64,000 bases of DNA. It comes from Nostoc sp. NMS2 (GTDB lineage: Bacteria > Cyanobacteriota > Cyanobacteriia > Cyanobacteriales > Nostocaceae). The stretch covers positions 1 to 64,000 of the forward strand of contig NZ_JABXKH010000159.1 in assembly GCF_017115105.1 (NCBI RefSeq). The letters are read 5' to 3'. A model generated the notes under the pieces. It was not told the DNA's origin, searched no databases, and was given only the letters and a program-made list of their open reading frames with translations. Each line of letters starts with the position of its first letter. Within the stretch, counting starts at the first letter, position 1. The translations under genes were made by a program, and so were the position numbers. Shown piece after piece: positions 17,705-26,826 of this stretch.

Positions 17705-18012
17705 TTATGTGTTATGGATTGCAATAACTAATTTGCCTTTACCACCCTTTGGTCTGTCTACTTCCGTACCACCATTCAAGGCGTGATTTCCAGCATCACC
17801 TTCCAGGTCTATCATTGCCATCACCACCATTTAAAAAGTCTATGCCATCAACTCCAAACAGTAAGTCTTTACCTGCATCTCCAAAAACCCGATCATCTCC
17901 TGTACAACCAACTATTAAATCGGTAACGATTTCACCATAGAGTGTATCGTTACCATATTCACCAGTAAAAAGTCATCCTCACCACCACCATAAACAAAGT
18001 CATTACCGACTT
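17705..18012 (-). pseudogene. Decayed RTX repeat gene
   Basis: On the minus strand three frames together encode RTX motifs: GNDFVYGGGEDD, then GEYGNDTLYG through GDDRVFGDAGKDLLFG and GGDGND, then GDAGNHALNGG to a TAA at 17705-17707. At least two frameshifts and an internal stop break it. No start or secretion region remains. It ends 7 bases before the start of the kinase-like gene, so that gene may have been placed by the rearrangement that killed this one. Confidence 0.75.
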
Positions 18013-18641
18013 AAAACTATTGCTTTTGGAAAGCTAATAATTAAGAAATTACTAGCGTTACAGGATTTCTAAATCGGGAATTGCTCTCATTAAATGGAGC
18101 TATTTGGTTGAAAAGACAAGACTGATAATCAGGACTAGTAGTAAGCAATGCTAACCGTGTAATTTTGGTTTAACTATTGTTTACTATTGCGAAGTTCATG
18201 TTTACAATACTACAGTAGCACAACTAAATATGACTATTCAAGCAAGATTGGTCTATTAGTAATCGCGCAGAAATAACTTACTTCTTTTAGAAGCTTGTTA
18301 TTTTTTTTAAAAGATGTTCAGGTTAGATATGTATAGAAATATCGGTAGATTATAATTGGGTTGAGATTGCCAAAAATGACATTCAAGAAACCGAACAGTT
18401 TTGCATCCGTAAAAAAAGAGTAGTCTATGATATACTCTTGCAAGAGTCTAAAAAAGTTCATCGCTTTTGATAACTTATAAAGTAAAATTATGAATCAGCC
18501 AGCGCAAACACATCTAAATATTCACGGATCTGATAAGAGTCTAATTCACCAAGGCTCTTATTAAATATGACTTCCAGGAAACTAAATTTTATTTTCTACA
18601 GGAATAATAATCGTTATAAGGAGAAGTTATAACCATATTTA

Positions 18642-19898
18642 TTAGGAGTTAGAGAAGTCCAAAGAATTTTGAGGTAAAAATCGGTAGTTCCAATCATCAT
18701 GAAATTCAGATTTTTGTAGATGTACTTTTGACAATTCTTTGTCAATGACGTTCATGTCTATCCGATCATTATTTTCATCAGGTGGATTTTCAAGTATCAA
18801 TTCTTTATTGGTGGTAGTAGTACTAATCAGATTAATTACTACTTCTTTAATAGTTAGTGGTTTACCTCTCCAGTTTTCAGCGATTAGATAGAACATCCGA
18901 TGTTCTATTTTGTTCCACTTACTTGTAGCAGGCGGAAAATGTGCAAACTGAATGATCCGTCCAAATTCGTTAGCAAGTTTCTGGAGTTGGGTCTTCCATA
19001 ACTCTAAGCAATACTTGTCGGCCTCACTACAGTCTGCTGTAATCAACAATTCTGTAGCATTTTTGTAAATTTCTTTGCCCATATCTTGCCACCATCGATG
19101 AATTGACTCAACAGCAATTTCTACGGTTTCATTATTGATGCTTACATTTACCCACTCCTGGTTTGTAGTCAAATTATAAACTTCATCTGGAAGAACTTTT
19201 AACAGTTCTTGCTCAGAAAAATGATCGGTTTCATACTTGATAAATTGTTTTTTTAATTGCCATTCCTGGGCACTGTTATTATAGTTTTTAATAGCTTTTC
19301 TTTTATTGACACCAAGTGAAATTATGAGTTGGTCACGGGCTTGAAAATTTTCCACTTGATCGGAAATATATTGAAATTGAATATTCCGGTCAGAGTGAGA
19401 GTCTCTTTCTTTAGTTTTACGCTTATTTTGTAGCTCGTAACCAAGTTGATACAATAAAGAAGCAACTTTTCTAGCACTTATTACATGACCCTTATTTCGC
19501 AATTTTTCAGCTATTTTTGTGGTGCTTTCACAAGTCCAACGTAGAGGTGATTCTGAATGTCCACAACTCACTGGTTGAATTAATGTCTCCAGGTCTGGAA
19601 TTAAGGTTTGGTCAGTATCTAGCAGACGTTTTCTACCACCTCCTTTAGATCGGATTTTCTCCTTAAATGGGGGGTTTTTTGTTTGAGTATCTGGCTCAAT
19701 TTCAAGTTCACGGATTCCAACTCGAATCGTTTTTGGTGACAGACCTGTTGCTTGAGAAACTTGCGTAATCCCACCTCTACCGAATGCAGTGGCTTCTGCC
19801 GCAGCCCACAGACGTATTGATCTTTCATTCAGATGAGGATAAAGGGAATCAAACTTACGTTTGAGAAACTCTTTTGCTGACATATCATCAATCCTCAT
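18642..19898 (-). CDS. ISAzo13-family transposase, catalytic Asp lost
   Basis: A 418-residue protein with the ISAzo13 layout: N-terminal helix-turn-helix (LWAAAEATAFGRGGITQVS), GGGRKR, SPLRWTCEST, then an RNase-H-like DDE core. The second Asp (D289, ELLITAD) and Glu (E332, SKWNKIEHR) are present. The first, normally in I-S-x-D-x-K-K-K, is Gly196 (IISLGVNKRK; codon 19311-19313 is GGT). The ORF is full length, so this is a recent loss or a retained non-transposing protein. I could not find convincing terminal inverted repeats on either side. Stretches 18013-18641 and 19899-20421 are AT-rich and show no credible gene. Confidence 0.85.
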   Translation of the reverse strand: MRIDDMSAKEFLKRKFDSLYPHLNERSIRLWAAAEATAFGRGGITQVSQATGLSPKTIRVGIRELEIEPDTQTKNPPFKEKIRSKGGGRKRLLDTDQTLIPDLETLIQPVSCGHSESPLRWTCESTTKIAEKLRNKGHVISARKVASLLYQLGYELQNKRKTKERDSHSDRNIQFQYISDQVENFQARDQLIISLGVNKRKAIKNYNNSAQEWQLKKQFIKYETDHFSEQELLKVLPDEVYNLTTNQEWVNVSINNETVEIAVESIHRWWQDMGKEIYKNATELLITADCSEADKYCLELWKTQLQKLANEFGRIIQFAHFPPATSKWNKIEHRMFYLIAENWRGKPLTIKEVVINLISTTTTNKELILENPPDENNDRIDMNVIDKELSKVHLQKSEFHDDWNYRFLPQNSLDFSNS

Positions 19899-20421
19899 AT
19901 CTTAAACAGCTAGAAACTTATCAGATATTGTTTAAGAATTTATGCAAATTTCGTCAGTCAATGGACGAATGCCACTAAAAAAAGTTGAAAATTCAAACAA
20001 TTTGTAATGCTTGCATAATTGATGGCAGAGTTTAGCGATATTTTATATTTATGAACAGAGAAAAATAAAATGTTGACCGAAATGCTTATTGAGAAAAGCT
20101 ATAAGCTTGTCTTCATAAGCATTCCAGGTATTTTTGCTATTAAGTAGTGGATGGGTTAGGCGATCGCTCTCTCTTACAGAGATTGTCCGAATATTTATTG
20201 TAGATATAAAAAGCTTACTCGTTTATAAAATTCCTATATTATCTTGGATAGCAACACAAATTATGTGCATTAACTGACATTATCGAACAAAATTCAGGAG
20301 TCAGGATGGGCTAAACGCCCTGCTACCGGTAACAGAATAATGCCTCCGACAGCTCGCTTCTTTCCCATGCCCCATGCCCAAAAACTGCCTAAAATGACTA
20401 ATTATGCGTTGAAAATTTCCC

Positions 20422-22242
20422 ATGCTATTTGATGCGTTTAAAAACCGTAAATCTCCTAAAATCGAATCCATCAAAACCAACCCAACCTGGCGTGTAGCTT
20501 GGGGAACAGTTGATGAAAGTTATGAAAATATAGCTTGGCGAGATGAAAAAATTTCTGTAGTCATACCACACACAGCTTCTGGATTTATGACGGAGAAATT
20601 AGCAATCAGTTCTGGAGAACGATTTGTTGTTGTTGGTGATGTTTGGTTAACTAACCAAGTGCAGTTGCTGCAAAAGTTAGGGATTGAACCGGATAGCTTT
20701 AGAGAAACTTCTCTGCAACTAGTTGCCAATCTTTGGGAACGATGGGGCTTTGAATGTCTTAGCCAACTTGTGGGGATGTTTGCGCTAGTGGTTTGGGATA
20801 GAGAGAAACAGGTGTTGAGATTGATTCGCGATCGCATCGGTGTTCGGACTCTCTATTACACTACCACTGGTTCGGTTCGTTGGATTGCGCCTCAATTGAG
20901 AACTTTATCACCTCATCGTTCATCCGATTTAGATTTGGTAGCGTTGCGAGATTATCTTTGCTGTGCCTTTGTTCCAGGAGAAAGAACGCTTTGGGAACAG
21001 GTGCGCGAACTACGACCTGGAACCGTTTTAGAATTTCCTGACCACAAAGTTGAAGCTTATTGGCAGCTTCAAGAAAAGATTATAGCAATAGATCAACCTT
21101 TAGGATGGCATGGCGATCGCTTGCGAGAACTTCTAAACCAAGTTGTTCAAGAATATTTACCACCAGCAAATGAACCCGTTGGTGTTTTTCTTTCTGGTGG
21201 TTTGGACTCTAGCGCTATCACTGCTTTAGTAGCGAAATTCCACAAAGCACCAGTTCACACCTTCTCGATTCATTTCGGTTCAGAATCTCCCAATGAGTTA
21301 GAATTTTCCAGTCTTGTTGCTTCTCATTGCCAAACGCAGCACCACATTTTAGAAATTACTTTTAAGGATATGTGGGAACGTCTGCCAGAAACAATGGCCT
21401 ATTTAGATGACCCCATTGGCGACCCACTGACTGTTCCCAACCTATTGCTCGGACGACTGGCGAGAGAAAGCGTAGAAGTAGTTTTAAATGGTGAAGGTGG
21501 CGACCCCTGTTTTGGTGGGCCAAAAAATCAGCCAATGCTCATCAATAGTTTATATGGCTCTGTCACCAATCAGGATGCATTGCAAGCTTATTTAATTTCC
21601 TTTCAAAAGTGCGCTGTTGACTTACCACAACTTTTAAAACCAGAAGTTTTGACAGCAGTCCAAACAGCACCTTGGGTTTTTGAAGAAGATTTATCTTCCC
21701 AAGCCAGCTATCTGAATCGTTTGATGGCAATGAACATCAAATTTAAAGGTGCTGACCAAATTCTGACAAAAGTCAGTAACTTGACTCAAGCAGCCCTTTT
21801 ACACGGTCGTTCTCCCCTATTTGACCAACGAGTCGTAGACTTAAGCATGGAAATCCCTCCAGAGTATAAACTTTCTGGAGTGGAAGAAAAAGCAGTCTTG
21901 AAGCAAGCAATTACCTATGGTACGTCTTCTCTACGAGACGCTGCGCGTAGCTTGCTTTCCCGTAGGGGTACGACGAACGCAAATATTCTACCAGAGGCAA
22001 TTATTCATCGTCCCAAAAGTGGCATGATGGTTCCTGTGCAGTTAGGATTTCGGAAATATTGGCAGCAAGAAGCCAGAGATTTATTACTAAATCGGAATGC
22101 AGCTATCACTCCTTACTTGAACCAGTTGCCAATTCGTAATTGGTTAAACTATCAAGGAGATACTTGGAGTCGTTATGGAGTAAAGCTTTGGTTGCTTGTG
22201 AGTTTAGAAATTTGGTTACAGGTGAATAAAAAAGTGCAGTAG
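20422..22242 (+). CDS. Asparagine synthetase-like ATP-dependent amide ligase (1)
   Basis: A 606-residue AsnB-fold protein. The N-terminal Ntn domain is recognisable but lacks the Cys2 needed for glutaminase activity. The synthetase domain has the PP-loop SGGLDSS (258-264), the GEGGD motif followed by PCFGG, and the C-terminal Lys in RPKSGMMVP. Loss of Cys2 with a retained PP-loop is the pattern of beta-lactam synthetase and lasso-peptide cyclases, which adenylate a carboxylate and close an amide with an amine. Residues 501-518 are encoded by an inserted dispersed repeat. A second paralogue lies at 24960. Product unknown; no lasso precursor found. Confidence 0.82.
   Translation: MLFDAFKNRKSPKIESIKTNPTWRVAWGTVDESYENIAWRDEKISVVIPHTASGFMTEKLAISSGERFVVVGDVWLTNQVQLLQKLGIEPDSFRETSLQLVANLWERWGFECLSQLVGMFALVVWDREKQVLRLIRDRIGVRTLYYTTTGSVRWIAPQLRTLSPHRSSDLDLVALRDYLCCAFVPGERTLWEQVRELRPGTVLEFPDHKVEAYWQLQEKIIAIDQPLGWHGDRLRELLNQVVQEYLPPANEPVGVFLSGGLDSSAITALVAKFHKAPVHTFSIHFGSESPNELEFSSLVASHCQTQHHILEITFKDMWERLPETMAYLDDPIGDPLTVPNLLLGRLARESVEVVLNGEGGDPCFGGPKNQPMLINSLYGSVTNQDALQAYLISFQKCAVDLPQLLKPEVLTAVQTAPWVFEEDLSSQASYLNRLMAMNIKFKGADQILTKVSNLTQAALLHGRSPLFDQRVVDLSMEIPPEYKLSGVEEKAVLKQAITYGTSSLRDAARSLLSRRGTTNANILPEAIIHRPKSGMMVPVQLGFRKYWQQEARDLLLNRNAAITPYLNQLPIRNWLNYQGDTWSRYGVKLWLLVSLEIWLQVNKKVQ
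21922..21975. repeat. Palindromic repeat R5 inserted in frame in a CDS
   Basis: The core CTACGAGACGCTGCGCGTAG and the following GCTTGCTT...GGTACGAC also occur at 29554-29602 inside repeat R1 copy E. Here it adds 18 codons between the usual AsnB segments (VLKQAITYG and NANILPEAI) without breaking the frame. Confidence 0.85.
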
Positions 22243-22505
22243 TGAAAGCAAGAAATTAATACGCGATAACTAGAGCAAACTTTGGGTAGTAAATAAGTTT
22301 GTAGTAAAAACTTGAGCGCCTGTATCAATAAGCACTATAGTGCTTAATATGCACCAGCAGATTTCTGCCGTACCGTACTAGTCAATAAAATATTTTTTTT
22401 ACTACAATATGAACTTCTTCTGGAATTGGAATTTTCTGCTGTGTATTTACACGTAGATAACAATCAAATCTAGAACTCTAATAAAAAATTACAGACAGCA
22501 AATTA

Positions 22506-22754
22506 ATGACACAACCTAACTCACAAGATAAAAATAACTTTCTTTACCCTCGTAGCCGATATTATGGTAAATTTCAGCCAGAGACTTTAGCATTTAATGC
22601 CAACCTCCAAGAATTTGCTCAAAAAATTACTTACATCTCTTGTCTAGAAACAGGCGGAAAACTATCACCAGAAGAAGCTTACGAGCAAATTAAGGTGCTT
22701 TGGAAACAGTTGAAACATAGCAAAAAGGAACTGTCTATTGGCGTAAATAAATGA
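22506..22754 (+). CDS. Small conserved cyanobacterial protein (DUF7219-like)
   Basis: An 82-residue soluble protein. FLYPRSRYYG and the NLQEFAQKITYISCLETGGK segment match, from memory, a small cyanobacterial family with no known function. Two helices are predicted after a basic, aromatic N-terminus. It lies in the same orientation as the two amide ligases, 263 bases after the first, and could be an accessory protein for them. Confidence 0.65.
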   Translation: MTQPNSQDKNNFLYPRSRYYGKFQPETLAFNANLQEFAQKITYISCLETGGKLSPEEAYEQIKVLWKQLKHSKKELSIGVNK

Positions 22755-22763
22755 AAACTAGCT

Positions 22764-22812
22764 TTTGGGCATTGGGCATGGGCAATAACTACCAATGCCC
22801 CATGCCCAGTTA
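22764..22812. terminator. Hairpin between convergent genes
   Basis: GGGCATGGGCA and TGCCCCATGCCC form a stem between the rightward small gene and the leftward VOC gene. The sequence is also a member of the CCCAATG/GGGCATTGG tandem-repeat class, so the termination role is inferred from its position. Confidence 0.5.
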
Positions 22813-23841
22813 ATTAGCTTCTAGCAAAGTCCAGAAGTAGCCATCTGGCGCAACGAAGGAGAAACTCGTCTCGCCAAACTCATTACTAATAATATCTGTA
22901 ACTTTTTGTGCAGTAGTGGCTTTGATGCGATCGCAATACTTCTGTATTCCCTTAACCCGATAGGTATATAAAGACATACCCAAGCTACCTGGTTGGGCTG
23001 CCTCAAAACGCGATTCTAAATTAATAGATTCTGGGAATCGAACAATATAAAGTCTACCACTGCGTGCAGCCATCAGGTCAGACTTAGAAGAACGCGGATC
23101 GTCAAAAGTAGTCACAATAAACTTTTCACCAGGGTTAAGGTCAAAAATATCTCGACCTGCTGGCGAAGATTCATAGCTAGTTTCGACATCATCACGCACA
23201 CGCAGCAAACCTAAAACTTCCTCATAAAACTTGAGGGTTTCTTTGCTGTCATCTTGAGAAATGATTCCTATATGGGTAAACTGACTAGCCTTGAGAGCAG
23301 CATTATGATTAACTTGTCCGTAATGCGGTAGTGTATAGCCAAAGCGTTGAAATAAAACTTGTCGAGCTAAAGGTTGAAGTAGCAGCATTTCTCTTACACC
23401 GACTGCTGGCTCAATAAAAGGACGGCTTTTCCTCTCTTTGTTGTAGATGACTTCCCAATAAGGGTTAGAGTGCCTAATAGGAAAACCTGCGGCTTTTGCA
23501 TCCTCTATATGATTTAAGATACTTAACACATCTGTAGTTAAGCTTGTCGCCCAGCGATTTCCCTTAATTTTCATCGATGCTATTCCCAAACCTTCATGGG
23601 TGGGGTTTTGCCAAACCATCAACCGAATCAAACCATGATCTGAATTTTGATGGTAGAGGCGAATTGAGCGTAAAGAAGAATTTACTCCATATAATTGATA
23701 GGCTACATCTGCGGTTAATTCACCCACTTGACCAATACGATAGCCAAATTGCTCCCAATATTGAATTGCAGAAATTGGTTCCGGGATGCCTATACAGACT
23801 TCATAGATACCTTCAATTGCGGTTTGTTGTTCTTGAGCCAT
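22810..23841 (-). CDS. Two-domain VOC (glyoxalase-fold) protein
   Basis: A 343-residue protein with two vicinal-oxygen-chelate modules. The first begins IYEVCIGIPEPISAIQYWEQ. The second begins FTHIGIISQDDSKETLKFYEEVLG (about 188-211) and ends with FSFVAPDGYFWTLLEA. The metal ligands of the second module appear to be the His in FTHIGI and a later Glu. Members are dioxygenases, isomerases or binding proteins. It is convergent with the DUF7219-like gene inside the amide-ligase group. Activity unknown. Confidence 0.75.
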   Translation of the reverse strand: MAQEQQTAIEGIYEVCIGIPEPISAIQYWEQFGYRIGQVGELTADVAYQLYGVNSSLRSIRLYHQNSDHGLIRLMVWQNPTHEGLGIASMKIKGNRWATSLTTDVLSILNHIEDAKAAGFPIRHSNPYWEVIYNKERKSRPFIEPAVGVREMLLLQPLARQVLFQRFGYTLPHYGQVNHNAALKASQFTHIGIISQDDSKETLKFYEEVLGLLRVRDDVETSYESSPAGRDIFDLNPGEKFIVTTFDDPRSSKSDLMAARSGRLYIVRFPESINLESRFEAAQPGSLGMSLYTYRVKGIQKYCDRIKATTAQKVTDIISNEFGETSFSFVAPDGYFWTLLEAN

Positions 23842-24017
23842 AACAATTTTGGATTTTAGATACTTCGACTTCGCTCAGTACAAGTTTTAGATTTTAGATT
23901 GGTTAAATAAATAAAGCTTTCGGAAAGATATCTCAGAAAGAATCCGAAAAGCAACAACTTTAGGTCGTAGCTTATGATGTACCTAGAAAAGGAGTATAGA
24001 GTTCTTCTGATTGCACC

Positions 24018-24172
24018 TAAGTAAGTCGGCGAGAATAAAGCAAATTATGTTACGAAACGTAAACAGGCTTAAAATCCTTATCAATGACAAAGGACAACTT
24101 GCACTGAGCGGAGCCGAAGGGAGGACAAATGACAGCCCCCGCCAGTTAACTTTAATTATGCCGACTTACTTA
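24018..24172. repeat. MITE-like repeat R1, copy D (long form)
   Basis: Termini TAAGTAAGTCGGCGAGAATA and TATGCCGACTTACTTA. It includes GCACTGAGCGGAGCCGAAGG and the core ATGTTACGAAACGTAAACAG. Confidence 0.88.
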
Positions 24173-24186
24173 ATCAAGAATTGCCA

Positions 24187-24313
24187 TCAAGTTTTTTTAA
24201 CATTTTTGATAGGTCTAAATCCCTCGCTTCTAAAGCGCGACAAGTTTTGCGGTGGGATTTTAACCCCACCGCAAAACTTAATTACGAATTACGAATTACG
24301 AATTACGAATTAT
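24187..24313. repeat. Dispersed repeat R7 ending in AATTACG heptamers
   Basis: TTTTTAACATTTTTGATAGG to CCACCGCAAAACTTAATTACG, then four AATTACG units. A second copy is at 57619-57740 and a tail-only copy near 62955. Its GTTTTGCGGTGGG / CCCACCGCAAAAC arms form a strong hairpin. It ends 18 bases before the start codon at 24331. Confidence 0.8.
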
Positions 24314-24330
24314 TTAACAGGAGTTAAGCG

Positions 24331-24954
24331 ATGATGCAGCGACTGACTCAAGAGCAATTAGCACAAATAGTCACAGAAGTACAAGGTCTGCAAGTGCGTC
24401 GAGAAGCCGAACTAGACCAACAGCAGGTTAGAGAAATTTTACAGGAATTGAATTTACCGCCTGAGTTACTAGATGAAGCGCTGATTCAGTTAAATCGCCG
24501 CCAAGCGCTGGAGGTACAGCAACGCCGGAATCGATGGATTACCTCTGGAGTTGTGGCATTCTTAGTGATACTGAGTGCATCTACAATATTTTTCATCCAG
24601 CGACAGAATTCTGCACTCTCTCGCGTTTCTGCTCAACAAGACCGCATCACCTTGGTATCAAATACTGGCGGTGACTTGAAGACAGTTTCCCGCCAAACCA
24701 ATCCAGAAATTTTTTACCATGTCACTTTAAAGGATGCACCCTTGGGTAAAAAGCTGGCTCTTTCCTGTAATTGGATTGACCCCAGTGGTCAAATTGTCAA
24801 GCAAAACAGTTATCAAACCCGCGAAATTAATACGCCTGTCTGGGATACCCAGTGTCGCTACACTATTAATCCGGCTGCAACTGTTGGCAATTGGAAGGTG
24901 CAGATGTTGCTGGAAGGTCGGCAGATTAGTGATGAAACCTTTGAAGTGAAATAG
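24331..24954 (+). CDS. Single-pass membrane protein with C-terminal beta domain
   Basis: A 207-residue protein. The N-terminal ~65 residues are a charged helical region (QEQLAQIVTEVQGLQVRREA). One transmembrane helix follows at about 70-90 (GVVAFLVILSASTIFFI), then an extracytoplasmic domain with CNWIDPSGQIVKQN and WKVQMLLEGRQISDETFEVK. That beta-sandwich pattern is common in cyanobacterial lipoprotein-like and ligand-binding proteins. The ATG at 24331 has AGGAG seven bases upstream. It lies five bases before the second amide ligase, so the two are cotranscribed. Confidence 0.7.
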   Translation: MMQRLTQEQLAQIVTEVQGLQVRREAELDQQQVREILQELNLPPELLDEALIQLNRRQALEVQQRRNRWITSGVVAFLVILSASTIFFIQRQNSALSRVSAQQDRITLVSNTGGDLKTVSRQTNPEIFYHVTLKDAPLGKKLALSCNWIDPSGQIVKQNSYQTREINTPVWDTQCRYTINPAATVGNWKVQMLLEGRQISDETFEVK

Positions 24955-24959
24955 TCTAG

Positions 24960-26783
24960 ATGGGTAACATCCCGCATCATTTTCTTGGCTATTGGGGTTA
25001 CGGCGCTCAAGATGAGTTGGAGGCGCTGTTAAATATTCTGAAAAACCTCTCTCCAAACCTCTCCCCTTCAAGGGGAGAGGCTTTGAATTTTCCCCCTTCC
25101 CGCACTTCGTGCCGCTGCGCGAACGCAGGGAAGGGGGTTAGGGGGTTAGGTCTGAAAATCTGGAATGTTGCTTATATAGGACTTGATGGAAATTCCCCAC
25201 CGCTAGAAAATCAAATTGCTGCTATTTCGGCATCAGGATTATTCACTTCACCCGATGCTTGGGTAAGTCTCCAAGAAAATAACTGTCTGATTTTGGGTAG
25301 AGAACCTTTCGGAAAGATGCCCTTGTATTGGACTCAACAAGGACAAGTTATCTGGTTTGCATCACAACTGCAACTACTCTTACCGATTTTGCAACAGTCA
25401 GAAGTTAGCATTTCTGGGTTATATGGCTATAGCTGTTTTTCTTACGTTCCCACACCCTTAACCCCTGTTAAGGAAGTGTTTGCAGTGACGGCAGGAACTG
25501 AATTAGTTTGGCAGAGTGATTGTCAATCAGGCAAGCTACAAACACCTAAATCTAAGCACATCTACTCGTGGCGGGAAGCCCCAGAACAGTTAACAGATGA
25601 AGCTACAGCAATTACCGAATTGCAAACTCTCCTTAAAGACTCCATAGAACGACAGATTGCCGATTTAAAGGATGAACCTGTTGCGGTATTTCTCTCTGGC
25701 GGACTCGATTCTTCAGTAGTGGCGGCGCTGCTGGTGCAAGCAGGGGTGAAAGTCCGCGCCTACACTCTAGATTTTGGTGACGTAGGTATTTCAGAATATC
25801 CATACTCTGAACAAGTCGCCCAGTTTCTCCAAATTCCGCTTATTAAAGTTGCAGTAACGCCAAGTTCCATCAAAAATGCCCTAATTCCTACTGTGCAAGC
25901 ATTAGATTTGCCCTTTGGAGATGGCGTGTGTGTGCCGTTGTATCTCCTATCTGAAAGGGCGAGTCAGGAAACTCAGGTAATTTTTAACGGCGAAGGTGGA
26001 GATCAATTATTTGCCGGTTGGACAAACAAACCTTTAATTGCCGCAGGTGTTTATCAGGCAGAAAATCCCACCGGACAGGAAACTTTTATTCAGCAATATC
26101 TCCGCACCTTTCACCGTCTTGGGGGATACGAATCTCAAGTTTATCAGCCAGAGGTCTATGCACAGATCCAAAATTTGTATCCTGAAGATTGGCTGTTGGC
26201 GGCTCTGAATCGTGATGAGTGTCCATCGTTGCTACATCGCCTCCGTCGTGCCAGTCTGATGCTCAAAGGAGCGCAGAATATCCATCCCCGTGCGACTGCA
26301 TTGGGGTTTGCTCATGGGTTGTGGGTGCGATCGCCTTTTTGTGATTTACCTCTGGCAGAATGGACATTCCGCCTCTCTGGAGAACTCTGTTTGCAAGGAG
26401 CCTGTGAAAAATATATCCTCAAACGGGCTGTAGAAAATTGGCTCCCGCCTGAAATTGTTTGGCGACAAAAGCGGGGGATGGGGGTTCCCTTAACTTCTTG
26501 GTGTTTAAATGATTTTTGGCATCAGCTAGGCATCTGGCTCAATCCAGAAACACTTCGCACCAACAATCACTTTTATCCTCACATTGCGGCCCAAATCGTT
26601 GAAGGCAAACTAGGAGCAGCTATTCAAGGCCGTCGGATTGGTGAGACTCTCTGGTTACTTATTATGTGGCAACTTTGGCGATCGCACGTCTTAAATGAAG
26701 AACCAAGTAAAAAATCCTTGGATCATCCTTTTTGGTTACATCGTCGGCTATGGAGAAACTACAAGATAATTCGTAATTCGTAA
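24960..26783 (+). CDS. Asparagine synthetase-like ATP-dependent amide ligase (2)
   Basis: A 607-residue paralogue of the gene at 20422. It too lacks the N-terminal glutaminase Cys. The PP-loop SGGLDSS is at 246-252, NGEGGDQLFAGW is intact and the C-terminal RQKRGMGVPL keeps the Lys. Residues about 27-68 are translated from an inserted copy of repeat R2 (NLSPSRGEALNFPPSR and KGVRGLGLK), making the Ntn domain even less likely to act. The stop codon and last residues (IRNS) fall in an AATTACG tandem repeat. The LysA-like gene follows closely. Substrate unknown. Confidence 0.82.
   Translation: MGNIPHHFLGYWGYGAQDELEALLNILKNLSPNLSPSRGEALNFPPSRTSCRCANAGKGVRGLGLKIWNVAYIGLDGNSPPLENQIAAISASGLFTSPDAWVSLQENNCLILGREPFGKMPLYWTQQGQVIWFASQLQLLLPILQQSEVSISGLYGYSCFSYVPTPLTPVKEVFAVTAGTELVWQSDCQSGKLQTPKSKHIYSWREAPEQLTDEATAITELQTLLKDSIERQIADLKDEPVAVFLSGGLDSSVVAALLVQAGVKVRAYTLDFGDVGISEYPYSEQVAQFLQIPLIKVAVTPSSIKNALIPTVQALDLPFGDGVCVPLYLLSERASQETQVIFNGEGGDQLFAGWTNKPLIAAGVYQAENPTGQETFIQQYLRTFHRLGGYESQVYQPEVYAQIQNLYPEDWLLAALNRDECPSLLHRLRRASLMLKGAQNIHPRATALGFAHGLWVRSPFCDLPLAEWTFRLSGELCLQGACEKYILKRAVENWLPPEIVWRQKRGMGVPLTSWCLNDFWHQLGIWLNPETLRTNNHFYPHIAAQIVEGKLGAAIQGRRIGETLWLLIMWQLWRSHVLNEEPSKKSLDHPFWLHRRLWRNYKIIRNS
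25039..25160. repeat. Repeat R2 copy inserted in frame in a CDS
   Basis: ACCTCTCCCCTTCAAGGGGA, then TTTCCCCCTTCCCGC and GGGAAGGGGGTTAGGGGGTT, the same class as 101-190 and 54326-54410. It keeps the host frame open for about 40 codons. Confidence 0.85.
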
Positions 26784-26800
26784 TTCGTAATTCGTAATTG
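26766..26800. repeat. Heptamer tandem repeat CGTAATT
   Basis: About five units of CGTAATT, the reverse complement of the AATTACG array seen at 24279, 57705, 61681 and 62960. It encodes the last residues and stop of the second amide ligase. Heptameric STRR arrays are known from heterocystous cyanobacteria. Confidence 0.85.
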
Positions 26801-26826
26801 ATAGATGGAGCAACTAACTTGAAGTT

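Noticed and set aside
17749..17940. Rightward ORF of 63 codons
   Set aside because: It is the antisense of the decayed RTX repeats on the minus strand (Ser/Pro-rich shadow).
18374..18642. Short ORFs starting ATGACATTCAAG and ATGAATCAGCCA as peptide precursors for the kinase pair
   Set aside because: 15-24 codons with no ribosome sites, opposite strand to the kinase pair, and no leader/core pattern.
20422..26783. Lasso peptide cluster around the AsnB-like proteins
   Set aside because: No precursor with a Gly/Ala-start core and acidic ring residue, and no B1/B2 leader peptidase, was found between 19.9 and 29.5 kb.
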